Shown: positions 35,704-45,254, numbered from the stretch's first letter. The stretch: DNA of 64,000 bases from G963662905 sp963676725 (GCA_963676725.1 OY781463.1:4526001-4590000), one strand, 5' to 3'. The notes: generated by a model not told the origin, from the sequence alone. Numbers and translations: made by a program.

Positions 35704-36534
35704 TTATTGGCTTTTTTTGATGGATTGATTGAGATTCTTGTTAATCCGTTCACCGGAAATATCCCCAAGGGCAGCTTCCTTGGCCAAGCGATCGCATAAA
35801 ATATTTTGTGGATGATCGCGATGCCCTTTCACCCATTCAAATTCAATACATCTTTTTCCTGCCAGAGCCTTAAACTCTTTCCATTCTTTTTGGTTGCGTG
35901 CGGGTTCTCCATTGGCCGTTAACCAATTGTTTCTTTCCCAATTGGGCAGCCATTCTGTAAGTCCCTTTCGTACATATACACTATCACTGATAAAACGGAT
36001 ATTGGTGTCATGGCAAATTTTTAATGCTTCGATGGCAGGCAATAGCTCGACCAAACAGCTGTTTTGTGGGGCGCAAGGTTTAGAATAAATGGATTCTTTT
36101 TTGCCCGGAGCCTGAATAATAAACGCATATCCGGCCCGCTCTTTTTTGGGTAAATAGCAACCATCAATAAATATTTTTGTCGCTGAGGTTTTTTTTATTT
36201 TCGTTGGGTAAATTCGCAAATCGTCGTTTTGATTATCCCAAACAATAATATTTGATGGGTCGTTAAATGCTGCAACATCTTTATTATTACTGAGCACAAA
36301 ACGAAGTTGAAAGCCACTTTTTATTGCATGGCCTTTTCTGTTATTAAGGATTTTCCGTATTTGCCCGCGATTATCGAGCAGGCATTGGCATAGGTTATTC
36401 TCTGAAACGCAGGTCATTTCATCACGGGAATGGAAATAGTACAGTTTTGTTTTTTGCTCCATTCCCTCAATTTCGAGGGTATAGCAATCGTGCTGCACAT
36501 CAAGAACGGTCATATGCAGCACGATAAATTCCAT
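35704..36534 (-). CDS. RNase H-fold protein with N-terminal extension
   Basis: A 276-aa protein. The C-terminal half (about residues 118-255) is ribonuclease HI: catalytic carboxylates Asp124 (IFIDGC), Glu163 (VELLPAIEAL), Asp184 (ISDSVYV) and Asp248 (ILCDRLAKEAA), with the WVKGHRDHPQN loop. It should cut RNA in RNA-DNA hybrids. The N-terminal about 115 residues do not look like the usual caulimovirus-type hybrid-binding domain and I cannot name them. It starts 3 nt after ybaB on the same strand and converges on dnaG. Confidence 0.85.
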   Translation of the reverse strand: MEFIVLHMTVLDVQHDCYTLEIEGMEQKTKLYYFHSRDEMTCVSENNLCQCLLDNRGQIRKILNNRKGHAIKSGFQLRFVLSNNKDVAAFNDPSNIIVWDNQNDDLRIYPTKIKKTSATKIFIDGCYLPKKERAGYAFIIQAPGKKESIYSKPCAPQNSCLVELLPAIEALKICHDTNIRFISDSVYVRKGLTEWLPNWERNNWLTANGEPARNQKEWKEFKALAGKRCIEFEWVKGHRDHPQNILCDRLAKEAALGDISGERINKNLNQSIKKSQ

Positions 36535-36537
36535 GGA

Positions 36538-36840
36538 TTAAAAGAGTCCGGGAATATTTGGTAATATGCCTTTTGCGGTGTTTTTCATTTCTTCGGCATG
36601 CAATGCGTCTGCTTTATCCAAAGCTCGTTGAAAGGCTGTTGTTAATAGTTCTTCGATGGCCTGTTTGTCGCCACGGATAATTAGCTCATTGTCGATATGG
36701 ATATCGAGAAGTTTTCTATTTCCGTTCATAGTGATGCGAACCATGCCACTTTCTGCATCTCCGGTCAAGTGAATGCCTTCTAATTTGGCTCTCATTTCTT
36801 TTTGCGCTTCCTGCGCTTTCTCCATTATGTTTCCAAACAT
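36538..36840 (-). CDS. YbaB/EbfC nucleoid-associated protein
   Basis: A 100-aa DNA-binding dimer of the YbaB/EbfC family: MFGNIMEKAQEAQKEMRAKL helix, then GMVRITMNGNRKLLDIHID strands and a helical tail. It starts the two-gene unit with the RNase H-fold gene. In many bacteria ybaB sits beside recR; that is not the case here. Confidence 0.92.
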   Translation of the reverse strand: MFGNIMEKAQEAQKEMRAKLEGIHLTGDAESGMVRITMNGNRKLLDIHIDNELIIRGDKQAIEELLTTAFQRALDKADALHAEEMKNTAKGILPNIPGLF

Positions 36841-37144
36841 ATTTTATAATTTTTATAGTGTTTAATCAAATTAAGGCAAAATTTCCAAAAACAGTTTTTC
36901 CTACAACAGTATTCCAACGTTTCGGAAAATCACCTGAGCTATTCTTCAAGATATCACCTGTGCAAAACAAGGAATTATTTAAGCAATAAAAGAGATCCTA
37001 CATTCTGAGCTATAAAGGTCAATATCGAGGCTTGCGCAGCCCGAAAAAGTGGAGTTTACAGGGGTAAATGCCTGTGCTGAGCATTGCCGAAGTAAGCATT
37101 TTTTGGGCAAACGTAACGAAGATAGTGGACTTTATAGACGGAAA
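36841..37144. other. 304-bp intergenic region with a diverged repeat copy
   Basis: The right half (about 37010-37146) holds the first copy of the second repeat family, described separately. The left part (36841-37009) must contain the ybaB promoter but shows no clear consensus or open frame. Confidence 0.5.
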
Positions 37145-37146
37145 CT
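37010..37146. repeat. Intergenic repeat family, copy A
   Basis: The left end CTATAAAGGTC (37010-37020) and the right end GACTTTATAGACGGAAACT (37128-37146) are imperfect inverted repeats. The right end resembles both ends of copy B at 42525-42667: the shared consensus on the inward strand is AGTTTCcGTCtATAaAGTC. Internal short palindromes such as ACAGG...CCTGT are present. No open frame. It abuts the end of the permease gene. Confidence 0.55.
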
Positions 37147-38404
37147 AATTTGAGCGTATTGCCTCCACCGGATCAAGTCTGGCAGCAAAATAAGCAGGAA
37201 TAATACCTGATATCAGTCCAATGCTTGAAGACACCAAAATGCCGATAAGAACGTTATTTAGAGTTAAAATCAGAGGGAAATCAAAGCTAATGCGAATGAT
37301 AACCGTGATAAGGAAAATCAGCGCCAAACCAACAATTCCTCCGATAAGCGCTAGAAAAAGGGCTTCAAAGAGGAATTGAAGTAAAATAAAATAGCGTTTT
37401 GCCCCCAATGCTTTCTGAATTCCAATGATGTTTGTGCGCTCTTTCACACTTACAAACATAATATTGGCGATACCAAAACCGCCAACCAGCAAAGAAAAAC
37501 CACCAATGGCCCAGCCAATCAAGGTCGTAATAGCGAAGAAACCTTCAAAGCCCTGTGTAATAATACTGATTTCATTCAAAGCAAAATTATTCTCCTCCTT
37601 AGGGCTTAGCCTGCGGGCCGAACGTAAAATGCCGGTAAGCTCGTCTTTCATCTGCTCCTGGCTGATCTCATCTTTTGGCGTTGCCATTATCGTACCATCA
37701 TAGCGATAATTAATAAAATTCCCGCCAAAACCGGTTGGTATCAGGATTTGTTTGTCCATATTTTCGCCAAGCAATTCTCCTTCCTTTTTAAGCACGCCTA
37801 TAACCCGAGCCGTTAATCCACCGATTTTGATGTTTTTGTCGACCGGATTGATGCCTTTTCCAAAGAGGTTTTCTGCGATATCTGCTCCGAGTATGCTCAC
37901 ATTGCTGCCTCCTTTTGCTTCTCCGGGAGTAAAGTAGCGGCCTTTTTCGATGTCGATATTCCGCACATCACTATATTCATAGGAAACAGCCATCACAGCA
38001 ACATTATTAATGCTTTTATCCTGATGCCATATGGTGCGGCCTGTGCCTGCCATAAAAGCAACGGCTTTGGCCGTTTGCGACATCTCCCTAATGATTTGAG
38101 CTTCTTCTTGCGATGGATAAGGACGGTTTACAAATTTCCACCAAGGGTAATTATCGCCCATGATCCATGGCCATTTTTGCACATACACCATTTCATTGCC
38201 CAATTTTGAAAGGCTGTCTTTAATATAAAGCTCCAGCGAATCAAAAATGGTAAAAACCGATATAATGGAGAAAATGCCTATTGTAATGCCGGAAAGGGAT
38301 AAAATAGTGCGCACCCTATTCACAATAATTGCCTGAAAAGCAAAAATATAACTCTCACGCATGAGCTTCAGAAGAACTAAAAATCTTTTTTGATATGCTT
38401 TCAT
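37145..38404 (-). CDS. MacB/FtsX-type ABC transporter permease
   Basis: A 419-aa permease. One N-terminal membrane helix (about residues 33-55, VRTILSLSGITIGIFSIISV) is followed by a large periplasmic MacB_PCD domain (about 60-270). The FtsX domain at the end has three membrane helices and the conserved KERTNIIGIQKALGAKR and LDPVEAIRSN. Family members drive lipoprotein release or efflux of peptides and macrolides with an ATPase partner. No ATPase or adaptor gene is next to it here. Confidence 0.88.
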   Translation of the reverse strand: MKAYQKRFLVLLKLMRESYIFAFQAIIVNRVRTILSLSGITIGIFSIISVFTIFDSLELYIKDSLSKLGNEMVYVQKWPWIMGDNYPWWKFVNRPYPSQEEAQIIREMSQTAKAVAFMAGTGRTIWHQDKSINNVAVMAVSYEYSDVRNIDIEKGRYFTPGEAKGGSNVSILGADIAENLFGKGINPVDKNIKIGGLTARVIGVLKKEGELLGENMDKQILIPTGFGGNFINYRYDGTIMATPKDEISQEQMKDELTGILRSARRLSPKEENNFALNEISIITQGFEGFFAITTLIGWAIGGFSLLVGGFGIANIMFVSVKERTNIIGIQKALGAKRYFILLQFLFEALFLALIGGIVGLALIFLITVIIRISFDFPLILTLNNVLIGILVSSSIGLISGIIPAYFAARLDPVEAIRSN

Positions 38405-38599
38405 AACAAGGAATTAAACTGGAAAAATACCTGAATACCGGAACGAACAGCAATAATGACACAAAATTAACAGAATCCCCGACATATGATGTATTTTCAG
38501 CAAAGGTTTCTTGCCGAATGAAATTAGTTTTGCGTACTTTGCAGCAGCAAATAAAATGTATTAATCAAGAATAGGCTAAGGCAAAACAGCATCAAATTT

Positions 38600-40135
38600 A
38601 TGACCAGCACAAAGAGCATCAAATCGGCATTAATCTCAGTTTTTCATAAAGAAGGAATCGATAAAATATGCCGCGATTTAGCCCGACTGAATGTGGAAAT
38701 ATATTCAACCGGGGGAACCTTCGATTATATCAAAAACCTTAAAATAGATCAATTGCAACTCCATGCTGTAGAGGATCTTACAGAATATCCATCCATACTG
38801 GGAGGCAGGGTAAAAACACTGCATCCTAAAGTTTTTGGCGGTATTCTGGGGCGTCGGGAGAGTGAAAGCCATATCCAAGAAATGAAGGATTATGCTATTC
38901 CGGAAATAGATCTTGTAATTGTTGATTTATACCCTTTCGAGCAAACCCTAGAAACAACCGATGATCATCAGAAAATTATTGAAAAAATAGATATTGGAGG
39001 AATTTCCCTCATCAGGGCAGCGGCCAAAAATTATAATGATGTGCTCATTGTGCCCTCAGTTCATGAATATGATGAGCTGATTGCAATTTTGCAGGATAAA
39101 AATGGAAGCACAAGCCTCAAAGAACGACAGAAGTTTGCCGCAAGGGCTTTTGCCGTTTCTTCGCATTATGACACTGCAATTTTCAAGTTCTTTAATAAAG
39201 AGGCTGAAATTCCAGCTTTTCGTTCTAGTGCAAATGAGCCCAATGTGCTGCGTTACGGCGAAAACCCACATCAACAAGGGGTTTTTTATGGTAAACTAGA
39301 TGGGGTTTTTGACCAATTGCACGGCAAAGCTATTTCCTACAACAATATTATTGATATTGACGCAGCAATTGGCCTGATCAGTGATTTTACGGAACCAACT
39401 TTTGCTGTTTTAAAACACAATAATGCCTGCGGTCTGGCCAGTCGTGAGCGCCTCAGTGAAGCATGGAAACTTGCTTTGGCCGCGGATCCGCTCTCAGCTT
39501 ATGGTGGCGTGCTTATCACGAACCAAATTATTGATGAAGAAACAGCTAAGGAAATCAATAAAATATTCTTTGAAATAATACTTGCCCCGGGATATGAAAA
39601 AAAGGCATTGGAAATCCTAAAAAGCAAGAAAAATAGGATAATTTTGCAAAAGAAGTCCTTTGATTTTGGGAAACAACAGTTTCGGTCTGCGCTCAATGGT
39701 GTTTTGTGTCAGGATAAAGACCAACATACAGAGCAAGAGCAAGATTTAACTGTGGTTACAAAAGTCGCTCCGGACGATATGCAGAAGGAGGATTTGCTTT
39801 TTGCCAATAAAATTGTGAAGCATACAAAAAGTAATGCGATTGTTTTGGTAAAGGGGAAACAACTAATCGGCAGCGGAACCGGGCAAACATCAAGAGTGGA
39901 TGCCCTGAAACATGCCATAGAAAAAGCGCGGGCTTTTGAACTCGATGCCAATGGAGCTGTTATGGCTTCTGATGCATTCTTTCCTTTTGCCGATTCTGTT
40001 GAAATAGCACAGAAAGCAGGCGTTATGGCAGTAATACAGCCGGGCGGCTCAATTCGGGACAAGGACAGTATTATTTATTGCGATGAACACGGCATGACTA
40101 TGGTCACTACCGGAGTTCGGCATTTTAAACATTAA
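38600..40135 (+). CDS. purH: Bifunctional AICAR formyltransferase/IMP cyclohydrolase
   Basis: Catalyses the last two steps of purine synthesis to IMP in the cytoplasm. The N-terminal cyclohydrolase domain (about 1-200) has SVFHKEGIDKICRDL, YSTGGTF and GGRVKTLHPKVFGGIL. The formyltransferase domain includes the catalytic KHNNACGLA and ends with VIQPGGSIRD. The 511-aa length is normal. mreB follows after 15 nt. Confidence 0.96.
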   Translation: MTSTKSIKSALISVFHKEGIDKICRDLARLNVEIYSTGGTFDYIKNLKIDQLQLHAVEDLTEYPSILGGRVKTLHPKVFGGILGRRESESHIQEMKDYAIPEIDLVIVDLYPFEQTLETTDDHQKIIEKIDIGGISLIRAAAKNYNDVLIVPSVHEYDELIAILQDKNGSTSLKERQKFAARAFAVSSHYDTAIFKFFNKEAEIPAFRSSANEPNVLRYGENPHQQGVFYGKLDGVFDQLHGKAISYNNIIDIDAAIGLISDFTEPTFAVLKHNNACGLASRERLSEAWKLALAADPLSAYGGVLITNQIIDEETAKEINKIFFEIILAPGYEKKALEILKSKKNRIILQKKSFDFGKQQFRSALNGVLCQDKDQHTEQEQDLTVVTKVAPDDMQKEDLLFANKIVKHTKSNAIVLVKGKQLIGSGTGQTSRVDALKHAIEKARAFELDANGAVMASDAFFPFADSVEIAQKAGVMAVIQPGGSIRDKDSIIYCDEHGMTMVTTGVRHFKH

Positions 40136-40150
40136 AGGGAAGATTAAACT

Positions 40151-41173
40151 ATGGGATTGTTTTCATTTTTAACCAAAGAAATAGCCATTGACCTTGGTAC
40201 TGCCAATACGATTATTATTTATAATGATAAAGTAGTAGTGGATGAGCCAAGTATCGTTGCCTTGCAGCGCAGCACCGGAAAAATTATGGCCGTAGGCAAG
40301 CGTGCTATGATGATGCATGGGAAAACACATGAAGATATTAAAACGATCAGGCCTTTGCGTGATGGTGTTATTGCTGATTTCCAATCGTCTGAATATATGC
40401 TCCGTGAATTTATCAAAAACCTGGGGCTGAGTAAGTCGTTTTTTCCTATTTCCCTGAAAATGGTGATCTGTATCCCTTCAGGAATTACAGAAGTGGAAGA
40501 AAGGGCTGTGAAAGACTCTGCAGAACAAGCAGGCGCAAAAGAAGTGAAACTGATCCACGAGCCTATGGCTGCTGCTATTGGTATTGGAATTGATGTACTC
40601 GAACCGACAGGAAACATGATTATTGATATCGGTGGTGGTACCAGCGAAATTGCTGTAATTGCATTGGGCGGAATCGTAAATAACGAATCCATCCGTATTG
40701 CCGGTGATGAGTTTAATGCTGATATCGAAGAGTATATGAAAAAGCAGCATAATATCAATATTGGTGAACGCACTTCTGAACGCATTAAAATTGAAGTGGG
40801 AGCAGCAATTACTGATCTTGAAAACCCACCACCTGATTATGCTGTACATGGCAGGGATATGCTTACAGGTATTCCGAAAGAGGTTACGGTAAACTATGCA
40901 GAAATTGCCCATTGCCTCGATAAATCGATCTCGAAAATTGAAATGGCCGTTATCCACGCTTTGGAAGAAACCCCTCCGGAATTATCAGCAGATATTTTCC
41001 GAACAGGTATTTATCTCGCCGGTGGTGGTGCTTTGCTGCGAGGCCTAGATAAAAGAATATCCTTGCGCACGAAATTGCCTGTACATGTTGCAGAAGACCC
41101 CTTAAGGGCTGTTGCAAGAGGAACAGGAATTGCCCTGAAGAATTTTAATAAATTCCCATTCCTAATTAAATAA
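40151..41173 (+). CDS. mreB: Rod-shape actin homologue MreB
   Basis: A 340-aa actin-like protein that guides lateral wall growth under the inner membrane. Phosphate-1 motif IAIDLGTANTIIIY, phosphate-2 IIDIGGGTSEIAVIALGG and the adenosine motif IYLAGGGALLRGLD are intact. The N-terminal MGLFSFLTKE can act as an amphipathic membrane anchor. The purH-mreB order is typical of Bacteroidota, but mreC, mreD, a PBP2 gene and rodA do not follow; kbl does. Confidence 0.96.
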   Translation: MGLFSFLTKEIAIDLGTANTIIIYNDKVVVDEPSIVALQRSTGKIMAVGKRAMMMHGKTHEDIKTIRPLRDGVIADFQSSEYMLREFIKNLGLSKSFFPISLKMVICIPSGITEVEERAVKDSAEQAGAKEVKLIHEPMAAAIGIGIDVLEPTGNMIIDIGGGTSEIAVIALGGIVNNESIRIAGDEFNADIEEYMKKQHNINIGERTSERIKIEVGAAITDLENPPPDYAVHGRDMLTGIPKEVTVNYAEIAHCLDKSISKIEMAVIHALEETPPELSADIFRTGIYLAGGGALLRGLDKRISLRTKLPVHVAEDPLRAVARGTGIALKNFNKFPFLIK

Positions 41174-41276
41174 GGATATTTCAAATTAACATTTCCAAGG
41201 CACAATGCTTTGGAAAAGTTAATAGATTGGAAATTCTTTTCATTCCCAGAAGCTTCAAAAAATCCGCATATTCATT

Positions 41277-41284
41277 TATATTTG
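41277..41284 (+). promoter_or_regulatory. -7-like element upstream of kbl
   Basis: TATATTTG fits TAnnTTTG, 46 nt before the kbl start codon. No correctly spaced -33 TTG. Confidence 0.4.
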
Positions 41285-41330
41285 CATCAAAGAATAATAA
41301 GGGAGTATTCCTTTTAAAAAAATATTAACT

Positions 41331-42524
41331 ATGTACGATAAAATCAAAGAACACCTGCAAAATGAGCTCGCAGCCATTCACGAAGCCGGGCTATATAAAG
41401 AAGAACGCATCATTAATTCCCCGCAAAAAGCAGATATCTCGCTTACCAGCGGTCAGGAAGTGCTTAATTTTTGCGCCAATAACTATCTTGGACTGTCCAA
41501 TCATCCGGAGCTGATTAAAGCGGCCAAAGAAGCGCTTGATACCCATGGTTTTGGAATGTCTTCAGTTCGTTTTATCTGTGGCACACAGGATTTGCATAAA
41601 ACCCTTGAGCATAAAATTGCAGAATTTTTTGGCACTGAAGATACTATTCTTTATGCCGCAGCTTTTGATGCAAATGGAGGTGTATTTGAGCCCCTTTTTA
41701 CCGCAGAGGATGCAATTATTTCCGATTCCCTGAACCATGCTTCTATTATTGATGGCGTAAGGCTTTGCAAGGCACAGCGCTTCCGCTACGAAAATGCCAA
41801 TATGGAAGATCTTGAAAAACAATTAGTTGAAGCGTCTAAAACTGCTCGCTTTAAGATTATTGTTACTGATGGTGTTTTTTCAATGGACGGAAATGTTGCC
41901 CCAATGGACAAAATCACAGAACTGGCCAAGAAATATGATGCCATGGTGATGGTTGATGAATGCCATTCTGCCGGAGTTGTTGGTGAAACAGGCCGAGGTG
42001 TTACAGAATTATTCAATATCCGTGGCCAAGTGGACATTATCACAGGGACGCTCGGAAAAGCTTTTGGTGGCGCTATTGGTGGTTTCACTACAGGGAAAAA
42101 AGAAGTCATTGAGATGCTCCGTCAACGCTCTCGTCCTTATCTTTTCTCGAATTCATTGCCTCCTGTTGTTGTAAATGCCGGCATTCGTATGTTCGATATG
42201 ATGAACGAAACAACAGAACTTCAAGATAAATTGCACCGCAATACAGAATATTTTATGTCGAAAATGTCTGTAGCCGGATTTGATATTAAACCTACACGTT
42301 CAGCAATTTGTGCCCTAATGCTTTATGATGCAAAACTTTCTCAGGATTTTGCTGCAAAGCTCCTAGATGAAGGGATTTATGTGATTGGTTTCTACTATCC
42401 TGTAGTGCCAAAAGGACAGGCACGCATCCGTGTTCAGCTTTCTGCCGGACACGAACAAGCACATTTGGATAAAGCGATTGCTGCTTTTATTAAAATAGGT
42501 AAAGAGCTTAAAGTTATTAAGTAG
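41331..42524 (+). CDS. kbl: Glycine C-acetyltransferase (2-amino-3-ketobutyrate CoA ligase)
   Basis: A PLP enzyme of threonine breakdown: 2-amino-3-ketobutyrate plus CoA gives glycine and acetyl-CoA. LNFCANNYLGLSNHPELI and FGMSSVRFICGTQDLHKTLE distinguish it from KbL's relatives BioF and SPT. The PLP lysine is Lys243 in TGTLGKAFGG. DECHSAG holds the pyridine-N aspartate. The 397-aa length is normal. No tdh gene is adjacent. Confidence 0.94.
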   Translation: MYDKIKEHLQNELAAIHEAGLYKEERIINSPQKADISLTSGQEVLNFCANNYLGLSNHPELIKAAKEALDTHGFGMSSVRFICGTQDLHKTLEHKIAEFFGTEDTILYAAAFDANGGVFEPLFTAEDAIISDSLNHASIIDGVRLCKAQRFRYENANMEDLEKQLVEASKTARFKIIVTDGVFSMDGNVAPMDKITELAKKYDAMVMVDECHSAGVVGETGRGVTELFNIRGQVDIITGTLGKAFGGAIGGFTTGKKEVIEMLRQRSRPYLFSNSLPPVVVNAGIRMFDMMNETTELQDKLHRNTEYFMSKMSVAGFDIKPTRSAICALMLYDAKLSQDFAAKLLDEGIYVIGFYYPVVPKGQARIRVQLSAGHEQAHLDKAIAAFIKIGKELKVIK

Positions 42525-42667
42525 AGTTCGTCTATAAAGACCAACTTCTGCGTTGTTGCTCAAAATCCAAATCCTCAAATACCTGAGTATTATCCGGTTT
42601 GGATTTTTCACACGCCTTGAATTTGAACTTTATAGAGCAAACTCACGACTCTATGGACAGAAACTAA
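42525..42667. repeat. Intergenic repeat family, copy B
   Basis: The left end AGTTCGTCTATAAAGACC (42525-42542) and the right end (CTCTATGGACAGAAACT, 42650-42666) are imperfect inverted repeats. Internal inverted segments ATCCAAA/TTTGGAT (near 42567 and 42598) form a hairpin, and CTTTATAGA near 42629 repeats the end motif. It matches copy A at its ends but is diverged inside. It begins at the kbl stop codon. Confidence 0.6.
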
Positions 42668-42694
42668 GTAATTGCCTAATAAATAAGATTTTAA

Positions 42695-42725
42695 TAAAAA
42701 AAGCGGGCTTTAGCCCGCTTTTTTT
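42695..42725. terminator. Bidirectional terminator between kbl and the B12 signalling operon
   Basis: AAAGCGGGC and GCCCGCTTT form a perfect stem with a 4-nt loop (TTTA), flanked by A- and T-runs. It can end transcription from both sides. Confidence 0.92.
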
Positions 42726-42789
42726 ACGCCTGAATCTATTCTGCTTTAATGCTTTGTCTAGAAGGGAATGTTTTATTGAAATTTTAAAT

Positions 42790-43995
42790 CTATATTTTTT
42801 GTCGAAAGGGCAATTCAAAGATAAATGTTGATCCTTCGCCAAAAGTGCTTTCTACCGATATTTTCCCTTCATGAGCGTCAATTATTTTTTTTACAATTGC
42901 CAAACCTAAACCGGTAGATTTTTCCTGTGCAGTACTTTTCGTTGATGTTGTTTTATATGCTTTAAAAAGTAGATCAAGCTCCTCTCGGGCAATTCCTTGT
43001 CCATGATCTGTTATTTCTGTAAAGACCCGATTGTCTTTTAGAACGATAGAAACATCGATATTTGTTTTGGGCGGTGAATATTTTGAAGCATTGCTGAGCA
43101 AATTGTCCATGACCTGCTCAATTTTATCTTTATCAAAGAAAAAAGGCAAAGAATCTATTTCTGTGTGTAAAAATATTTTTTGAGATTTCTTCCGGAAGAG
43201 CGTTTGTTCTTTAGTAATATTCTCTTTAACGAATGTGATATAGTCGTGTTTTGCATACTTTAGTTCAAAAATTCCTGCTTCAATTTTTGAGATGTCTAAA
43301 AAATCTTCGATAAGATTTAGGGCAAAAGAACATTGTTTATTAATGGATTGCAGGAACATATCATGTTCTTCCTTATCATATAAATCAAAATCGAGGAGCA
43401 TCAGGTCGGAAAATGATTTTGCAGCACCTATTGGGTTTCTTAGATCATGGGCAACAATTCCAATGTATTTGTTTTTTTCAATATTTAAATCCCTTAATTT
43501 TTCATTAGCATCTTCGAGTTCTTTCGTGCGGAATTTTACTTTTTCTTCAAGAGAAAGATTTGTTTCCTGAAGGCTGCGCATAAGTCGCTTATTTTTCGTA
43601 ATCAGTTCATATTTCTCAAAGGCTTCCTGAATAATAGCTTCCAGCTCTTTTGGGTGCCATGGTTTTGTGATGTATCGGAATACCTGCCCTTCATTAATTG
43701 CGCCAATTACTGCTTCAATATCTGAATATCCGGTTAGGATTAATTTTAGCGCATTTGGGTATTTCGATTTGATCATCATAAAGAAATCGATACCTGTAAT
43801 TTCCGGCATCCGCTGATCGGATATAATAACCTGTATGTCATTATGTTCCATAATATTCAGGGCGTCTTTGGCCGTATTCGCCGTAAAAACAGTGTATTTC
43901 TTGCGAAATTGTCGTTTCAGGGACTTAGTTACCTCTAGCTCATCATCGACAACAAGCAGATTATATTTAAATTGACTGATTGATTCTATTGACAT
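42790..43995 (-). CDS. Receiver-histidine kinase hybrid, soluble
   Basis: A 401-aa protein without membrane segments. The N-terminal receiver domain (about 12-128) has Asp60 in IISDQRMPEITG, TGYSD and Lys111 in FRYITKPW, a pattern like RpfG-type receivers. A coiled-coil linker (about 130-172) leads to a HisKA domain with His183 (GIVAHDLRNPIGAA) and a full HATPase (DNLLSNASKYSP, DHGQGI, STGLGLAIVKK). The start overlaps the preceding kinase stop by one base (TAATG). It is the last gene of the four-gene unit and probably relays its signal; no DNA-binding output is present. Confidence 0.92.
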   Translation of the reverse strand: MSIESISQFKYNLLVVDDELEVTKSLKRQFRKKYTVFTANTAKDALNIMEHNDIQVIISDQRMPEITGIDFFMMIKSKYPNALKLILTGYSDIEAVIGAINEGQVFRYITKPWHPKELEAIIQEAFEKYELITKNKRLMRSLQETNLSLEEKVKFRTKELEDANEKLRDLNIEKNKYIGIVAHDLRNPIGAAKSFSDLMLLDFDLYDKEEHDMFLQSINKQCSFALNLIEDFLDISKIEAGIFELKYAKHDYITFVKENITKEQTLFRKKSQKIFLHTEIDSLPFFFDKDKIEQVMDNLLSNASKYSPPKTNIDVSIVLKDNRVFTEITDHGQGIAREELDLLFKAYKTTSTKSTAQEKSTGLGLAIVKKIIDAHEGKISVESTFGEGSTFIFELPFRQKI

Positions 43996-45254
43996 TATTT
44001 TTCACTTTTTGGAATTGAAAGAATGAATTCTGTTCCCTGATTCAATTGTGTATTCACTTTTATGCTTCCTTTATGGAGGCCGGTAATAATTTTATGAGTA
44101 ATGCTCAGTCCTAATCCTGTTCCGGAGCCAACATCCTTAGTTGTAAAAAAGGGGTCAAATATTTTATTGATATTCTCCTGATCTATTCCGCAACCATTAT
44201 CCTGAATGGAAATTTCAATATCTTGCTTGTTTTCTTTTACACTTATCGTGATATTTCCTCCCGTTCCAATGGCTTGAGCAGCGTTTATAAGTATATTGAG
44301 CAATGCCTGGTTGAGCTGCCCGGGATAACAGCTGCATTTTAAGCTTTCCGGGCCATGAAAATGGACTTGCGCATTTTGTTTTTTAAATTCACCACTCGCA
44401 ATAATTATTGTTGAACGAATGTTTTCGATAAGGTCGATCGTCTTTTTTTCCGCCTCATCAAGGCGTGAAAACCTTCGAAGGTCTTCAATAATGACTTTTA
44501 TGCGATTGGTTCCGTTCTTTGTTTCTTTCACTAAATCGGGGATGTCCTCGAAGAGATAATCGATCTCATTTTCTTCTTTGATCCTGTTCACTGCGGCGAT
44601 TAAATCCGCACGTCCACTATTGTTTAGTTCTTTTTCGATTTGATCAAAAGTCTTCATTATATCGTCGGTAAACTCCGCAAAAGAAAATAAATTGCTATTG
44701 ATAAATGCAATTGGGTTATTGATTTCATGAGCAACACCGGCAACAAGCTGTCCCAAGGCATTCATTTTTTCCGATTGGATAAGCATCTGCTGTGTTTCTT
44801 GGAGTTCTTTCAAGGTCTTTTGAAGCGTCTTTTTTTCCTTTATGAGCTGCCGACGTAAATTATTGATTTCCTGATTTAAAACACTCATTTGTGTGTTTTC
44901 CTGAAAAAGAAGGGCAATGTCTGCTTCACAAAATACAAAAAGAGAATCGTCTTTTTTGATGATTTGAGACTGAAGGGTAAAGCTTGTATCTCCTTTGTTT
45001 CCGATTGTAAGCATGCCATTAAACACTAATCCCTCTTTCGATGTTTTTCCGAGAGTATTTAAATCCGGATTGATAATGCTATTTTTGGTTTCTCCGTTCT
45101 CGTCAATATTTAAAAAATACTGCATGGCTTCATTGCAATCGAGTAATTTACCTTCATGCGTATAAATGGCCAAGGCAATAGATTTATTTTGCACATCAAA
45201 TTGCTGGATGATGTCCATCCACTTTGAGTGGTTTAATGTGCCATTATGATGCAT
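43995..45254 (-). CDS. PAS-like histidine kinase, soluble
   Basis: A 419-aa kinase from the ATG at 45254 (an in-frame TTG at 45293 would add 13 residues). The N-terminal about 120 residues look like a PAS fold (IALAIYTHEGKLLDCNEAMQ, then SLFVFCEADI). A coiled coil precedes the H-box GVAHEINNPIAFINSN with His176. The catalytic domain is of the NtrB/ATPase type (NILINAAQAIG, DNGCGI, GTGLGLSI). No membrane helix is seen, so it must receive its signal inside the cell, plausibly from the B12 protein two genes upstream. Confidence 0.9.
   Translation of the reverse strand: MHHNGTLNHSKWMDIIQQFDVQNKSIALAIYTHEGKLLDCNEAMQYFLNIDENGETKNSIINPDLNTLGKTSKEGLVFNGMLTIGNKGDTSFTLQSQIIKKDDSLFVFCEADIALLFQENTQMSVLNQEINNLRRQLIKEKKTLQKTLKELQETQQMLIQSEKMNALGQLVAGVAHEINNPIAFINSNLFSFAEFTDDIMKTFDQIEKELNNSGRADLIAAVNRIKEENEIDYLFEDIPDLVKETKNGTNRIKVIIEDLRRFSRLDEAEKKTIDLIENIRSTIIIASGEFKKQNAQVHFHGPESLKCSCYPGQLNQALLNILINAAQAIGTGGNITISVKENKQDIEISIQDNGCGIDQENINKIFDPFFTTKDVGSGTGLGLSITHKIITGLHKGSIKVNTQLNQGTEFILSIPKSEK

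Noticed and set aside
37145..38404. MacB-type permease as part of a full efflux system
   Set aside because: No ATPase, adaptor or outer membrane factor gene lies beside it, so only the permease can be claimed.
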